The notes under the pieces: model-generated
Database searches by the model: none
Told to the model about the DNA's origin: nothing
The model's input: only the letters and a program-made list of their open reading frames with translations
Shown: positions 1 through 8,810 of the stretch, one piece after another
How positions within the stretch are numbered: the first letter of the stretch is position 1
How the letters are laid out: every line of letters starts with the position of its first letter
Made by a program: the position numbers and the translations under genes
Source: Flavobacterium gillisiae
GTDB taxonomy: Bacteria; Bacteroidota; Bacteroidia; Flavobacteriales; Flavobacteriaceae
DNA length: 64,000 bases
Direction of reading: 5' to 3'
NCBI RefSeq assembly: GCF_900107635.1
Contig: NZ_FNRD01000002.1
Coordinates: 186,001 to 250,000, forward strand

Positions 1-1427
1 ATAAAAACGACTGGAAACCCAATGTTTACGGACAAGTAAAATCGTGGATTGATGGCGGACTAGAGCCTCGTGCAGTAACGCGTGACTTAGATTGGGGAAT
101 TGATGTTCCCGTTGAAGGTGCTGAAGGAAAAAAATTATATGTGTGGTTTGATGCACCAATTGGGTACATTTCGGCTACTAAAGAATGGGCTTTGCGCGAA
201 GGAAAAGAATGGGAACCGTACTGGAAAGATCAAGACACGAAGTTGGTTCATTTTATCGGGAAAGACAATATAGTTTTTCACTGTATCATTTTCCCAGCGA
301 TGTTAAAAGCCGAAGGAAGTTATATTTTGCCAGACAATGTGCCTGCAAATGAGTTCTTGAACTTGGAAGGAAATAAATTGTCTACGTCTAAAAACTGGGC
401 GGTTTGGTTGCACGAATACTTGGAAGAATTTCCAGGTCAGCAAGATGTTTTGCGTTATGCATTGACATCAAACGCACCAGAAACTAAAGACAACGATTTT
501 ACTTGGAAAGATTTTCAGGCGAGAAACAACAATGAGTTGGTTGCTATTTATGGTAATTTCATTAATCGTGTGGTGGTTTTAACCAATAAATATTACAATG
601 GCGTTGTTCCTTCACCGAATGAATTCTATGAGGTTGACGAAGCAACTTTAACAGAACTAAAAGCCTATCCAGCTGTGATTTCAAGCTCTGTTGAAAGATA
701 TAGATTTAGAGAGGCATTAGGAGAATTGATGAATGTAGCGCGTTTAGGAAATAAATATTTAGCTGACGAAGAGCCTTGGAAAGTAATCAAAGACAATCCA
801 GAGCGCGTACAAACACAAATGTATGTGGCGCTTCAAATTGCAGCTGCTTTGAGTGCCCTTTGCGAACCGTTCTTGCCGTTTACAGCGACTAAATTATCAA
901 GAATATTAAAAATCGAATCTCCGTTATCTTGGGCTACCATTTCAGAAACTTCTGATTTGATTGTTGCAGGTCACCAAATTGGAGAAGCAGAATTGCTTTT
1001 TGCCAAAATTGAAGACGAGGAAATTCAGAAACAAATAGACAAATTGGAAGCTACAAAAACAGCCAACATTGCCGAAAATAAAAAAGTAGAACCTCAAAAA
1101 GACGCGATTCAGTTTGACGATTTCTCAAAAATGGATTTGCGTGTAGGAACCATTCTAGAAGCAGAGAAAATGCCAAAAGCAAACAAGCTTTTGATTTTGA
1201 AAGTAGATACTGGAATTGATGTTCGTACGATAGTTTCGGGAATTGCAGAGAGTTTTAAACCCGAAGATATCATTGGAAAAAAAGTAACTGTTTTAGTAAA
1301 TCTAGCTCCAAGAAACTTACGTGGTGTTGAAAGTCAAGGAATGATTTTGATGACCACCAATGCTGAAGGTAAATTAGTTTTTGTAAATCCAGATACTGAA
1401 GCGGCGAATGGAGAGACAATAAATTAA
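1..1427 (+). CDS. metG: Methionyl-tRNA synthetase, C-terminal part (5' truncated by window)
   Basis: Charges tRNA-Met with methionine in the cytoplasm. The frame is open to the left edge (first full codon at base 3), so the start and the HIGH-motif half lie outside the window. A GTG at 141 is an internal valine codon. The visible part has the class I catalytic segment [18 protein letters not shown], a KLSTS signature in place of KMSKS near base 375 (a form I associate with Bacteroidota MetG), the helical anticodon-binding domain, and a C-terminal EMAP/Trbp111-type tRNA-binding domain starting near [11 protein letters not shown]. About 474 residues are visible. A dispersed palindrome follows the stop codon. 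Confidence 0.96.
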   Translation, partial: KNDWKPNVYGQVKSWIDGGLEPRAVTRDLDWGIDVPVEGAEGKKLYVWFDAPIGYISATKEWALREGKEWEPYWKDQDTKLVHFIGKDNIVFHCIIFPAMLKAEGSYILPDNVPANEFLNLEGNKLSTSKNWAVWLHEYLEEFPGQQDVLRYALTSNAPETKDNDFTWKDFQARNNNELVAIYGNFINRVVVLTNKYYNGVVPSPNEFYEVDEATLTELKAYPAVISSSVERYRFREALGELMNVARLGNKYLADEEPWKVIKDNPERVQTQMYVALQIAAALSALCEPFLPFTATKLSRILKIESPLSWATISETSDLIVAGHQIGEAELLFAKIEDEEIQKQIDKLEATKTANIAENKKVEPQKDAIQFDDFSKMDLRVGTILEAEKMPKANKLLILKVDTGIDVRTIVSGIAESFKPEDIIGKKVTVLVNLAPRNLRGVESQGMILMTTNAEGKLVFVNPDTEAANGETIN

Positions 1428-1432
1428 GTAGC

Positions 1433-1492
1433 AACCGCAAATTCGCAAATTTTCATTTCAATAATAGAGAAAACAATTTGCGAATTTGTGGT
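1433..1492. repeat. Dispersed intergenic palindrome, copy 1
   Basis: The left arm at 1433-1451 (AACCGCAAATTCGCAAATT) and the right arm at 1475-1492 are reverse complements apart from one G-T pair and the terminal base. They would form an 18-base-pair hairpin with a loop of about 23 bases. The identical left arm recurs at 35932-35950, so this is a repeat family and not a one-off terminator. An A-run follows the right arm, so on the minus strand the hairpin is preceded by a T-run, the wrong side for a classic terminator. Confidence 0.7.
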
Positions 1493-1557
1493 AAAAAAAA
1501 ACATGCTAATTGCCAGAGTTAAATCGTGGCAATTTGTATTTACATACGACAGGGAAA

Positions 1558-2445
1558 ATGACCAACGCAAAACCTAGATTAGCACTCGCTTTCGGAATAC
1601 TTTGTATTTCTATTTTTCCAATATTAGTCAAACTCAGGCTAACCCCGGGATTGATTTCTGCGTTCTACAGAATGGCTATTGCCTTTTCCTTGCTTTTACC
1701 TTATGTACTGATTACAAAAAAGTTTACACTCCCAAAAACTAGCATTTTAATCCTGGCGATACTCTGCGGGGTATTATTCGCTTCAGATGTTGCGGTTTGG
1801 AATATTGCTATTCAAGAATCAAGTGCGACTCAAGCCTCTTTATTAACTAATTTATCTCCTCTTTGGGTTGGTATTATTTCATATGTTTTTCTAAAAACCA
1901 AACCGGCAACTAATTTTTGGATTGGAACGACGGTGGCATTATTTGGCATGGCGATGTTAGTGGGGTTCAAATTTTTTCTAGAATTGGATTTTGACAACGC
2001 TTTTATTCTCGCCGTATTATCAGGGATATTTTACTCTATTTATTTATTAGTGAGTAAAAAAGCACTTTCTCAAATGGATGTGCTATCGTTTATGACCATC
2101 AGTTTAATGGCGTCCACCGTATATTTAGCGATAGTATGCATCGTGATGAACGAACCTTTTTCTGGTTTTTCAGATGCGGGTTGGTTCGTTCTACTTATTC
2201 AGGCGGTAGTATGTCAATTAATGGCTTGGCTATCGATTAGTTATGCGACGCAAAGCATGCGCCCTACCCGCGTATCGTTAAGTTTATTAGGACAGGCGGT
2301 TATTACATCCATTTTGGCTTGGTTGTTTCTGGATGAAAAAATTACCTTAAATATGATTATTGGTGGTCTTATTTTACTTTTAGGTATCCGAATTACCTTT
2401 TACACCAAAACCCTTTCTATAAAAAATATAGTAAAAAAACACTAA
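1558..2445 (+). CDS. EamA/DMT-family transporter
   Basis: Polytopic inner-membrane protein of the drug/metabolite transporter superfamily, about 295 residues with ten predicted hydrophobic segments arranged as two EamA repeats. The second repeat carries the typical tail LFLDEKITLNMIIGGLILLLG. The substrate cannot be read from sequence; family members export metabolites or amino acids. I chose the ATG at 1558 (MTNAKPRLALAFG). An upstream in-frame TTG at 1510 would add 16 polar residues with no homology feel and would sit very close to the preceding palindrome. The next gene starts 32 bases after the stop, so the two may be cotranscribed. Confidence 0.85.
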   Translation: MTNAKPRLALAFGILCISIFPILVKLRLTPGLISAFYRMAIAFSLLLPYVLITKKFTLPKTSILILAILCGVLFASDVAVWNIAIQESSATQASLLTNLSPLWVGIISYVFLKTKPATNFWIGTTVALFGMAMLVGFKFFLELDFDNAFILAVLSGIFYSIYLLVSKKALSQMDVLSFMTISLMASTVYLAIVCIVMNEPFSGFSDAGWFVLLIQAVVCQLMAWLSISYATQSMRPTRVSLSLLGQAVITSILAWLFLDEKITLNMIIGGLILLLGIRITFYTKTLSIKNIVKKH

Positions 2446-2477
2446 GAAGGATTCCTTCTTACTACTAAAAAAATAAA

Positions 2478-3167
2478 ATGAAAAATTTAAAAGTAATTGC
2501 ATTTGATGCAGACGACACCTTATTCATCAACGAAACCTATTTTGCTGAAACAGAAGAGAAATTCTGTAGTTTAATGAGCGATTATCTATCCCACCAGGGA
2601 ATTTCAAAAGAACTATTCAAGATCGAAATTGATAATTTAAAATTGTATGGTTACGGCATCAAAGGCTATATCCTTTCGATGATTGAAGCGGCAATGAAAA
2701 TTTCGAATAATACTATTCCTATTGAAGTCATTGAACGAATTATTCAATACGGAAAGGAACTAACGGAGAAACCCATCGTGTTACTAGAAGGTGTAGAAGA
2801 AACGCTTGAAGCTTTGAACGGAAAATATAAGCTCGTTGTAGCCACCAAAGGAGATTTATTAGATCAACGTAGAAAATTGCACAATTCGGGATTAGGAAAG
2901 TATTTCCATCATATTGAAGTGATGTCTGACAAACAGGAGATTGATTATACCGACTTGATTAGACGATTGGAAATACAACCAGAAGAATTTTTCATGATTG
3001 GCAACTCACTTAAATCAGATGTTTTGCCGGTTCTGGCTATTGGAGGACATGCTGTACATATTCCATTTCATACGACTTGGGCGCACGAAAAAATTGACTA
3101 CAAAATAGTGCATGAAAATTTCATGGCGTATGAAAAAATAACTGATGTACTAAAACAATTGCAATAG
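2478..3167 (+). CDS. HAD-family hydrolase
   Basis: Probable phosphatase of the haloacid dehalogenase superfamily, cytoplasmic, 229 residues. Motif I is FDADDTLF near residues 9-15, with nucleophile Asp and second Asp two residues later. Motif II is VVATKGD with the conserved Thr. Motif III is the basic residue before HHIEVMSDK. Motif IV is IGNSLKSDVLPVLAIGG, with the acidic residue for Mg2+. A helical cap lies between motifs I and II, as in subfamily I. The physiological substrate is unknown. It follows the EamA transporter by 32 bases, and an untranslated region of about 235 bases separates it from the next gene. Confidence 0.88.
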   Translation: MKNLKVIAFDADDTLFINETYFAETEEKFCSLMSDYLSHQGISKELFKIEIDNLKLYGYGIKGYILSMIEAAMKISNNTIPIEVIERIIQYGKELTEKPIVLLEGVEETLEALNGKYKLVVATKGDLLDQRRKLHNSGLGKYFHHIEVMSDKQEIDYTDLIRRLEIQPEEFFMIGNSLKSDVLPVLAIGGHAVHIPFHTTWAHEKIDYKIVHENFMAYEKITDVLKQLQ

Positions 3168-3369
3168 CATGCATTTTTCCTACTAAAAAACTGGTTTTTA
3201 ATCCAATGTCTTTCAAATTACAAAATAGAATCACATCGAAAACCGTATATTATCTTAATAAATATGCAATAGAAGACCTATAATTTTTCATTTTTCCCTT
3301 TTTTTTATGTAATTTATTTTAATTTTTACATAATTTACTGTTCGAAAATTCTTATTAAACATAAAGTCT

Positions 3370-3377
3370 TACTTTTG
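3370..3377 (+). promoter_or_regulatory. Bacteroidota -7 box of the OmpA-family gene
   Basis: TACTTTTG is an exact match to the TAnnTTTG -7 element and lies 26 bases before the start codon of the OmpA-family gene. No good TTTG -33 element is visible at the expected distance (TTCG is present near 3341). Confidence 0.6.
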
Positions 3378-3403
3378 CACTAATTCTAATAAATAGGAAA
3401 ACA

Positions 3404-4660
3404 ATGAAAAAAGTAATACTTACGTTGGTTTTTGCTTCGGCATTCGCAACATTATCAGCTCAAACAGAGCCTGTAAAAACGATTAATCCTGAATTTAATA
3501 AATGGTCAGTTGAAGTAGCTGGTGGTTTGAACAAACCTATGAGACCTATGAGTGCAGGTACAAGAACTGCAGTAGTAAGTCCTTATGTTGCTGATTTAGG
3601 AGTTAGATACATGTTTAACAACAAATTTGGTATTAAAGCAGACTTTGGATACAATAGCTTTACAGAAGGTGACGATTCAAAAAGTTTTAATTCAAAATAC
3701 TACAGAGCAGATTTACAAGCTGTAGCTAACTTAGGAAGAATCATGAATTTCGAAACTTGGACTAATTCAATTGGTTTATTAGCTCATACTGGTTTTGGTT
3801 TATCATTTTTAGAAAGAGAAAATCCTACTTATGTAAAAGACAGAATGGGTAATTTCATGGCTGGTGTAACTGGGCAAATTAAATTATCTGACAGAATCGC
3901 TTTAACAGGAGATTTCACAACTATCCTTAATGCAAAACAAAATGTTGCCTTTGACGGAGGAAGTCCTATTGGTTCACCAGGATTTGGTGGAGTTCTTTTT
4001 AATGGTACTGTAGGTTTAACAGTTTACTTAGGTAAAAATGCTAAACATGCTGACTGGGTAACTCTTATCGATAAAGATGTATTAGCTTTAACAGAAAGAG
4101 TTGACAATCTTGAAACTATGTTAATAGATACTGATCAAGATGGTGTTGCAGATTATTTAGATCTAGAGAAAAACACAGTTTCTGGTGTGATGGTTGATTC
4201 TAAAGGTAGAGCTATTGATTTAAACAACAATAACGTTCCTGACGAATTAGAAAACTATTTATTAGCAAACTACGTTAACAAAAGTGATAAATCTACTGTA
4301 ACTAATAACGAATTGATTAAAAGCTTAATCAACGGTGGTTATGTAGCTACTTACTTTGATTTTGACAAAACTAATCCAACAACAGTTTCTACTGAAGGTA
4401 TTGATTTCATCTTAACTTACTTAAGAAACAATCCTACTGCATCTGTTGACATTATTGGTCATGCTGACGAATTAGGAAGAACTGCTTACAATGACAAATT
4501 GTCTAATGCAAGAGCTGCTAACGTTAAAAAGATTTTAATGAAAGCTAATATTGATGCTTCAAGATTGAATGTAATTGCTGCAGGTGAAGATACTTCAGTT
4601 GAAAAAGATTCAGAAGGTGCTAGAAAATTAGTTAGAAAAGTTACTTTCAGAATAAAATAA
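3404..4660 (+). CDS. OmpA-family outer-membrane protein
   Basis: Predicted outer-membrane porin or structural protein, 418 residues. Residues 1-19 form a signal peptide (MKKVILTLVFASAFATLSA). Residues of about 30-210 alternate aromatic and polar residues like an eight-stranded beta barrel. A linker with acidic DxDxDG-type segments (DTDQDGVADYLDLEK, then DLNNNNVPDELENYL) resembles thrombospondin type 3 repeats and probably binds calcium. The C-terminal 110 residues are an OmpA/Pal-like peptidoglycan-binding domain (YFDFDKTNPTTV, then VDIIGHADELG and LSNARAANVKKIL). The strong promoter match, own terminator and T- and A-ending codons suggest a highly expressed, monocistronic gene. Confidence 0.93.
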   Translation: MKKVILTLVFASAFATLSAQTEPVKTINPEFNKWSVEVAGGLNKPMRPMSAGTRTAVVSPYVADLGVRYMFNNKFGIKADFGYNSFTEGDDSKSFNSKYYRADLQAVANLGRIMNFETWTNSIGLLAHTGFGLSFLERENPTYVKDRMGNFMAGVTGQIKLSDRIALTGDFTTILNAKQNVAFDGGSPIGSPGFGGVLFNGTVGLTVYLGKNAKHADWVTLIDKDVLALTERVDNLETMLIDTDQDGVADYLDLEKNTVSGVMVDSKGRAIDLNNNNVPDELENYLLANYVNKSDKSTVTNNELIKSLINGGYVATYFDFDKTNPTTVSTEGIDFILTYLRNNPTASVDIIGHADELGRTAYNDKLSNARAANVKKILMKANIDASRLNVIAAGEDTSVEKDSEGARKLVRKVTFRIK

Positions 4661-4678
4661 TTTATTCTTAGATTATAC

Positions 4679-4717
4679 AAAAGCCCTAAAAGGAATTCCT
4701 TTTAGGGCTTTTTTTAT
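4679..4717 (+). terminator. Rho-independent terminator after the OmpA-family gene
   Basis: A perfect 15-base-pair stem (4679-4693 with 4698-4712) has an AATT loop and is followed by a T-run. It lies 19 bases after the stop codon. Confidence 0.9.
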
Positions 4718-4808
4718 ACCCCAATTTTTGACCTACCCTACTATTTTATTAAACACAAAAAATAGTCCCAACACTATTATCAGAATCCTTATTTACTTCA
4801 GCAGTCAA

Positions 4809-4839
4809 TTGACAAATTAAAAGAATAGCTGTACTTTTG
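4809..4839 (+). promoter_or_regulatory. Promoter of the CAT-like gene
   Basis: TTG at 4809-4811, a 20-base spacer, then TACTTTTG at 4832-4839, an exact -7 match. The transcript would start near 4846, just ahead of the TTG start codon at 4865, which supports that start. Confidence 0.6.
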
Positions 4840-4864
4840 AAGAATAAATAAAGTAACGAAAGCC

Positions 4865-5494
4865 TTGAAAACACTATTAGATCTTGACAATTGGCCCCGT
4901 AAGGAGCATTTCCATTTTTTTAGACAATTTGAAGAACCATTCTTTGGCGCTACTGTACAAATCGACTGTACAAATGCCTATACAAAATCAAAAACGCTAG
5001 GAGCGTCCTTTTTCATATATTATCTACACAAAACATTAGTTGCAGTCAATACCAATGAGCCTTTTCGCTATCGAATTTCAGAGGACAAAATATACATTTG
5101 TGATCGCATTGACGGTTCAGCTACAATAGGACGTGACGATGGTACTTTTGGTTTCTCATTAATCCAATACAACCCCGACTTTGACCTCTTTAAAAAAAAT
5201 GCTTTAACCGAAATTGAACGTATCCAAAGCACTACCGGCATTTTTACACGAACATTTGAAAATGATAATGTAATTCACTTTTCGGCAATACCATGGATAA
5301 ACTTTACTTCCTTATCACATGCTAGAAGTTATACTTTTCCTGATAGCTGCCCCAAAATCTCTTTTGGTAAAATGACAGTTTCTGAAAATGGAAAAAGAAC
5401 CATGCCGATGTCTATTCATGTACACCACGGATTAATGGACGGCTTACATTTAGGAAAATTTGTAGATTATTTTCAAGAAATCATGAATCAGTAG
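4865..5494 (+). CDS. Chloramphenicol acetyltransferase-like protein
   Basis: Member of the trimeric CAT family (acetyl-CoA-dependent O-acetyltransferases), 209 residues, close to the usual 210-220. The active-site segment HVHHGLMDGLH near the C-terminus keeps the catalytic His (residue 188) and the structural Asp (192) of the HxxxDG motif. The N-terminus LDLDNWPRKEHFHFF is typical of CAT. The start is a TTG at 4865: no in-frame ATG exists near the N-terminal motif and the promoter lies just upstream. Whether it acetylates chloramphenicol or another substrate cannot be told. Chromosomal CAT-like genes are common in flavobacteria and are not by themselves proof of resistance. Confidence 0.87.
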   Translation: MKTLLDLDNWPRKEHFHFFRQFEEPFFGATVQIDCTNAYTKSKTLGASFFIYYLHKTLVAVNTNEPFRYRISEDKIYICDRIDGSATIGRDDGTFGFSLIQYNPDFDLFKKNALTEIERIQSTTGIFTRTFENDNVIHFSAIPWINFTSLSHARSYTFPDSCPKISFGKMTVSENGKRTMPMSIHVHHGLMDGLHLGKFVDYFQEIMNQ

Positions 5495-5532
5495 TAGTCG
5501 CTTTTTTGTAACTTTACAAGAAACACTTTATT

Positions 5533-6036
5533 ATGCTATCTAAAAACATTGAAACAGCGCTTAACAAACAGGTCCATATCGAAGCCGAATCTTCACAAAT
5601 CTATCTTTCTATGGCATCTTGGTCTGAGACTCATGGTTTAGAAGGAATTTCCAAATTCATGTATGCTCAATCGGATGAAGAACGCGTCCATATGCTTAAG
5701 GTAATGAAGTTTATAAACGAACGCGGAGGTCATGCTCAAGTAACCGAATTAAAAGCGCCAAAAACGAATTACGAAACATTTCAGGAAATGTTTGAAGAAC
5801 TGTATAAACATGAAGTTTTTGTTTCCAATGCCATAAATGAACTGGTTCATATTGCCCTTACGGAAAAGGATTATGCTTCGCACAACTTTTTACAATGGTT
5901 CGTCGCAGAACAAATTGAAGAAGAAGCACAAGCAAAAAACATCTTAGATAAGATCCACCTGATAGGCGATGATAAAGGAGGTTTATACTTATTTGACAGA
6001 GACATTCAACAACCAAATGTAAAGGGATCCAAATAG
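5533..6036 (+). CDS. Ferritin
   Basis: Non-haem ferritin that oxidises Fe2+ and stores iron in a 24-subunit cage, cytoplasmic, 167 residues as expected. Ferroxidase ligands are visible: Glu17 in HIEAES, the DEERVH segment with Glu50 and His53, Glu near residue 94 in NELVHIALTEK, and Gln/Glu in AEQIEEEA. It lies 38 bases after the CAT-like gene on the same strand, with a weak -7-like TAACTTTA at 5509-5516, so it may have its own promoter. A small Cys-rich gene follows. Confidence 0.95.
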   Translation: MLSKNIETALNKQVHIEAESSQIYLSMASWSETHGLEGISKFMYAQSDEERVHMLKVMKFINERGGHAQVTELKAPKTNYETFQEMFEELYKHEVFVSNAINELVHIALTEKDYASHNFLQWFVAEQIEEEAQAKNILDKIHLIGDDKGGLYLFDRDIQQPNVKGSK

Positions 6037-6097
6037 CAAACACTATTTGGAATATATATAACAAGGCACCTTTATTTCGGTTATAATTTTTTACAAA

Positions 6098-6262
6098 TTG
6101 AGTAAAAAGAAAAAAAATAAAGAATCCAAAAAGGATAAAAAAAAACTCCTTGAAAACGGCAAGAGTGTAAAAGGTCTTAAGTCCGAATGCTGTGAAAAAT
6201 ATAAAAAAGGAGAAGACAAAAGATGCAAACGATGTCCTAGATTTGATTTGCCTAAGGATTAA
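6098..6262 (+). CDS. Small lysine- and cysteine-rich protein, function unknown
   Basis: A 54-residue reading frame starting at TTG (6098). The first half is almost all Lys with some Ser and Glu (SKKKKNKESKKDKKKLLEN). The second half holds a compact cysteine cluster: SECCEKYKKGED, then KRCKRCPRFDLPKD, giving Cys31-Cys32 and Cys43-x2-Cys46-Pro. The layout suggests a small metal- or Fe-S-binding protein with a nucleic-acid-binding tail, but I do not recognise a named family. Support for it being real: codons fit a protein, the four Cys are regularly placed, and a terminator follows 40 bases later. A longer frame antisense to it (minus strand, 5858-6265) looks like a shadow. TTG is the only plausible start. 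Confidence 0.65.
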   Translation: MSKKKKNKESKKDKKKLLENGKSVKGLKSECCEKYKKGEDKRCKRCPRFDLPKD

Positions 6263-6301
6263 CAAAGACTACAAATAGACTTTGTTTATTACAATATAAA
6301 A

Positions 6302-6345
6302 AAGTCCCGATTTGCAAGTCTATAAAACACTGCAAACCGGGACTT
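6302..6345. terminator. Bidirectional terminator between the small Cys protein and ssb
   Basis: A 15-base stem (6302-6316 with 6331-6345, one wobble) encloses a 14-base AT-rich loop. T-rich sequence follows on the plus strand and A-rich sequence precedes it, so it can serve the plus-strand genes ending at 6262 and the minus-strand gene ending at 6365. Confidence 0.8.
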
Positions 6346-6364
6346 ATTTTTACTTTATTTAAGG

Positions 6365-6697
6365 CTACTTTCCTAACAAAAGGACTTCTGTTACGACTAC
6401 CTCAGTAACATAGCGCTTCTCCCCGTTTTTATCGTCATAGCTTCGGTGAGTTAACTTCCCTTCTATTGCGATTTCTTTACCCTTAGTGACAAATTTCTCA
6501 ATAATATCTGCCGTTTTCCCCCAGGCAATTAGTCGATGCCATTGTGTTTCCTCTACTTTTTCTCCTTTGTCATTTTTGTAGCTCTCATTAGTGGCTAATG
6601 TAAAATTGGCTAATTTTTTCCCTCCATCAAAATTTTTGATTTCTGGGTCGCTTCCTAAATGTCCGATTAACTGTACTTTGTTTCTTAATGCATTCAT
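6365..6697 (-). CDS. ssb: Single-stranded DNA-binding protein, short form without acidic tail
   Basis: OB-fold protein that coats single-stranded DNA, 110 residues. The SSB core is complete (MNALRNKVQLIGHLGSDPEI, then ETQWHRLIAWGKTADIIEKF and KGKEIAIEGKLTHRSY). It stops at EVVVTEVLLLGK with no glycine- or proline-rich linker and no acidic DDDIPF-type C-terminus, the part that recruits partner proteins in standard SSB. Flavobacteria usually have a second, full-length SSB elsewhere, so this one is probably an accessory paralogue, for example for competence, repair or a mobile element. It stands alone between two plus-strand units. Confidence 0.93.
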   Translation of the reverse strand: MNALRNKVQLIGHLGSDPEIKNFDGGKKLANFTLATNESYKNDKGEKVEETQWHRLIAWGKTADIIEKFVTKGKEIAIEGKLTHRSYDDKNGEKRYVTEVVVTEVLLLGK

Positions 6698-6861
6698 GGC
6701 GTGTAAAATTTAAATGTTTTAATCTGAACTCGTTTCAGATTTTTTGTGGTTTATAGTATTGAAATCATTGTTGTTTGATTTCGACATTGCAAAGATTAGA
6801 TGCTTTTAAAAATTTATTCGGTTAACGTTCAATTACTTTCGGTTGTAAATACTTGTAATCG

Positions 6862-6893
6862 TTTGTAAACGGATACTATTTTTACTATCTTAG
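6862..6893 (+). promoter_or_regulatory. Putative promoter of the GNAT-nitrilase gene
   Basis: TTTG at 6862-6865 is followed after 20 bases by TATCTTAG at 6886-6893, which differs from TAnnTTTG at one position. It lies 20 bases before the ATG. Confidence 0.45.
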
Positions 6894-6912
6894 CAGAAAT
6901 TAAAACCTATTT

Positions 6913-8442
6913 ATGCCTGCAACTATTAAATCAATTGAGTTACGTAACTTACAAATTGAAGATTATAAAGAATTAAAAAAATCGATGATTCAATCTTATC
7001 CAGAAATGGCAGAATCATTTTGGAAAGAAGATCAAATAGAACTTTTATTAAATAAATTTCCTGAAGGACAATTGGTAATTGTAGTAGATGGAATTGTAGT
7101 TGGTTCGGCACTATCCTTGCTGGTTACAGAAGATTTCGCTTTTAAAACACGTTCTTATAAAGCAATTACAGGAAACTTTTCATTTTCAACTCACAACCCT
7201 GAAGGAGAAGTGTTATACGGAATTGACGTTTTTATCAATCCTCAATACCGCGGACTTCGATTGGGTCGTCGTTTATATGATGTTAGAAAAGAATTATGCG
7301 AGCAATTAAATTTGAAATCCATCATATTTGCTGGAAGAATTCCCAATTATGGCAAATTTAAAGACGAAATTACTCCTAAAATTTACATCGAGAAAGTAAA
7401 GAAAAAGGAAATTTATGATCCTGTTTTATCTTTTCAGCTAAGCAATGATTTCCATGAACTTCGAGTGCTTAAAAATTATTTAGAGGGAGACACCGAATCG
7501 TTAGAATATGCCGTTTTATTAGAATGGAATAATATTTACTATGATGATAGCCCAAAATTAATTAACACTACAAAAAGCATCGTAAGACTTGGATTGATCC
7601 AATGGCAAATGCGTTCATTAGCTAATTTAGACGCCCTTTTTGACCAAGCCGAATTTTTTATTGACACCGTTTCTGGCTACGGTAGTGATTTTGCCCTTTT
7701 CCCAGAATTCTTCACTGCACCTTTGATGGCTGATTTCAATCATTTATCTGAAGCAGAAGCGATCAGAGAATTAGCCAAACATACCGAAGCCGTAAAGTTG
7801 AAATTTCAAGAATTCGCTATTTCCTACAATATCAATATCATCACAGGAAGCATGCCTTTTATTGAAAATGAACACGTATACAACGTAGGCTTCCTTTGCA
7901 AACGTGACGGTACGAATGAAATGTATCGTAAAATTCATATTACGCCAAACGAAGTTTTTCACTGGGGAATAACAGGTGGAGACACTATCCAGACTTTTGA
8001 TACCGATTGCGGAAAAATAGGGATTATGATTTGTTATGATGTAGAGTTTCCAGAGCTTTCCCGTCTAATGGCAGATCAAGGTATGAATATCCTATTCGTT
8101 CCTTTCTTAACAGATACTCAAAATGGATATACACGTGTAAAACATTGCGCTCAAGCAAGAGCCATTGAAAACGAATGTTATGTGGCCATTGCCGGTTGTG
8201 TTGGGAATTTACCAAAAGTAAACAATATGGATATTCAGTATGCGCAAGCGGCTGTTTATACCCCTTCTGATTTCGCGTTTCCTAGTAACGGAATCAAAGC
8301 TGAAGCAACACCAAATACTGAAATGACTTTGATTGTAGATGTCGATATTAACTTGCTGAAAGAATTGCACGAACACGGAAGTGTAAATACAATGAAAGAC
8401 AGAAGACACGATTTATATAGTTTGAAAAAATTAAAATCATGA
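6913..8442 (+). CDS. Bifunctional GNAT acetyltransferase / carbon-nitrogen hydrolase
   Basis: A two-domain cytoplasmic enzyme, 509 residues. Residues of about 5-175 are a GNAT N-acetyltransferase fold, with the acetyl-CoA loop YRGLRLGRRLYD at 112-123. Residues of about 222-505 are a nitrilase-superfamily amidase with the full Glu-Lys-Cys triad: Glu265 in LFPEFF, Lys340 in YRKIHITP and Cys374 in IMICYDVEFP. This fusion is known across bacteria, but its natural substrate is not established; the hydrolase half is closest to the Nit/omega-amidase-like branches. The last four bases overlap the start of the downstream zinc-ribbon gene (ATGA), which points to translational coupling. Confidence 0.92.
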   Translation: MPATIKSIELRNLQIEDYKELKKSMIQSYPEMAESFWKEDQIELLLNKFPEGQLVIVVDGIVVGSALSLLVTEDFAFKTRSYKAITGNFSFSTHNPEGEVLYGIDVFINPQYRGLRLGRRLYDVRKELCEQLNLKSIIFAGRIPNYGKFKDEITPKIYIEKVKKKEIYDPVLSFQLSNDFHELRVLKNYLEGDTESLEYAVLLEWNNIYYDDSPKLINTTKSIVRLGLIQWQMRSLANLDALFDQAEFFIDTVSGYGSDFALFPEFFTAPLMADFNHLSEAEAIRELAKHTEAVKLKFQEFAISYNINIITGSMPFIENEHVYNVGFLCKRDGTNEMYRKIHITPNEVFHWGITGGDTIQTFDTDCGKIGIMICYDVEFPELSRLMADQGMNILFVPFLTDTQNGYTRVKHCAQARAIENECYVAIAGCVGNLPKVNNMDIQYAQAAVYTPSDFAFPSNGIKAEATPNTEMTLIVDVDINLLKELHEHGSVNTMKDRRHDLYSLKKLKS

Positions 8443-8786
8443 AAAATTGTTTAGAATGCGGTGAGAAAATTGTAGGTCGTGAGGACAAAAAATTCTGTAG
8501 TGACGGTTGTCGTAACGCCTATAATAACAAAATCAACAAAGACAGTAATAATTACATGCGCAACATCAACAACAAGTTGCGCAAGAATTATCGTATTCTA
8601 TCCGAACTTAACACCGAAGGAAAATCAAAAACAACCCGAGCTAAACTTTTTAGCAAGGGTTTTGATTTTGATTTTTTCACTAACATATTGAACACTAAAA
8701 CTGGGAATACCTACTATTTCCTTTATGATCAAGGCTATATGCTACTCGACAATGATTACTATATGTTAGTCAAAAAAGATATTTAA
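8439..8786 (+). CDS. Small zinc-ribbon protein, function unknown
   Basis: Cytoplasmic protein of 115 residues. The N-terminus carries four cysteines in zinc-ribbon spacing: Cys4-x2-Cys7, then Cys20-x3-Cys24 (CLECGEKI, KFCSDGCRNAYNNK). The rest is basic and then alternating hydrophobic (NTYYFLYDQGYMLLDNDYYMLVKK), probably a beta-rich domain. It overlaps the GNAT-nitrilase gene by four bases and so is translated with it. The role is not known. The tight coupling hints at a shared pathway, but nothing in the sequence shows an interaction. Confidence 0.8.
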   Translation: MKNCLECGEKIVGREDKKFCSDGCRNAYNNKINKDSNNYMRNINNKLRKNYRILSELNTEGKSKTTRAKLFSKGFDFDFFTNILNTKTGNTYYFLYDQGYMLLDNDYYMLVKKDI

Positions 8787-8810
8787 TACCACACCCCCAA
8801 TTTCCGAAAT

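Noticed and set aside
141..1427. GTG at 141 as start of metG
   Set aside because: The frame is open and has clear MetG sequence upstream to the window edge, so the GTG is an internal codon.
5858..6265. Minus-strand frame of 135 codons over the end of ferritin and the small Cys gene
   Set aside because: Its translation is a hydrophobic low-complexity shadow of Lys-rich codons on the other strand; the plus-strand genes have real motifs.
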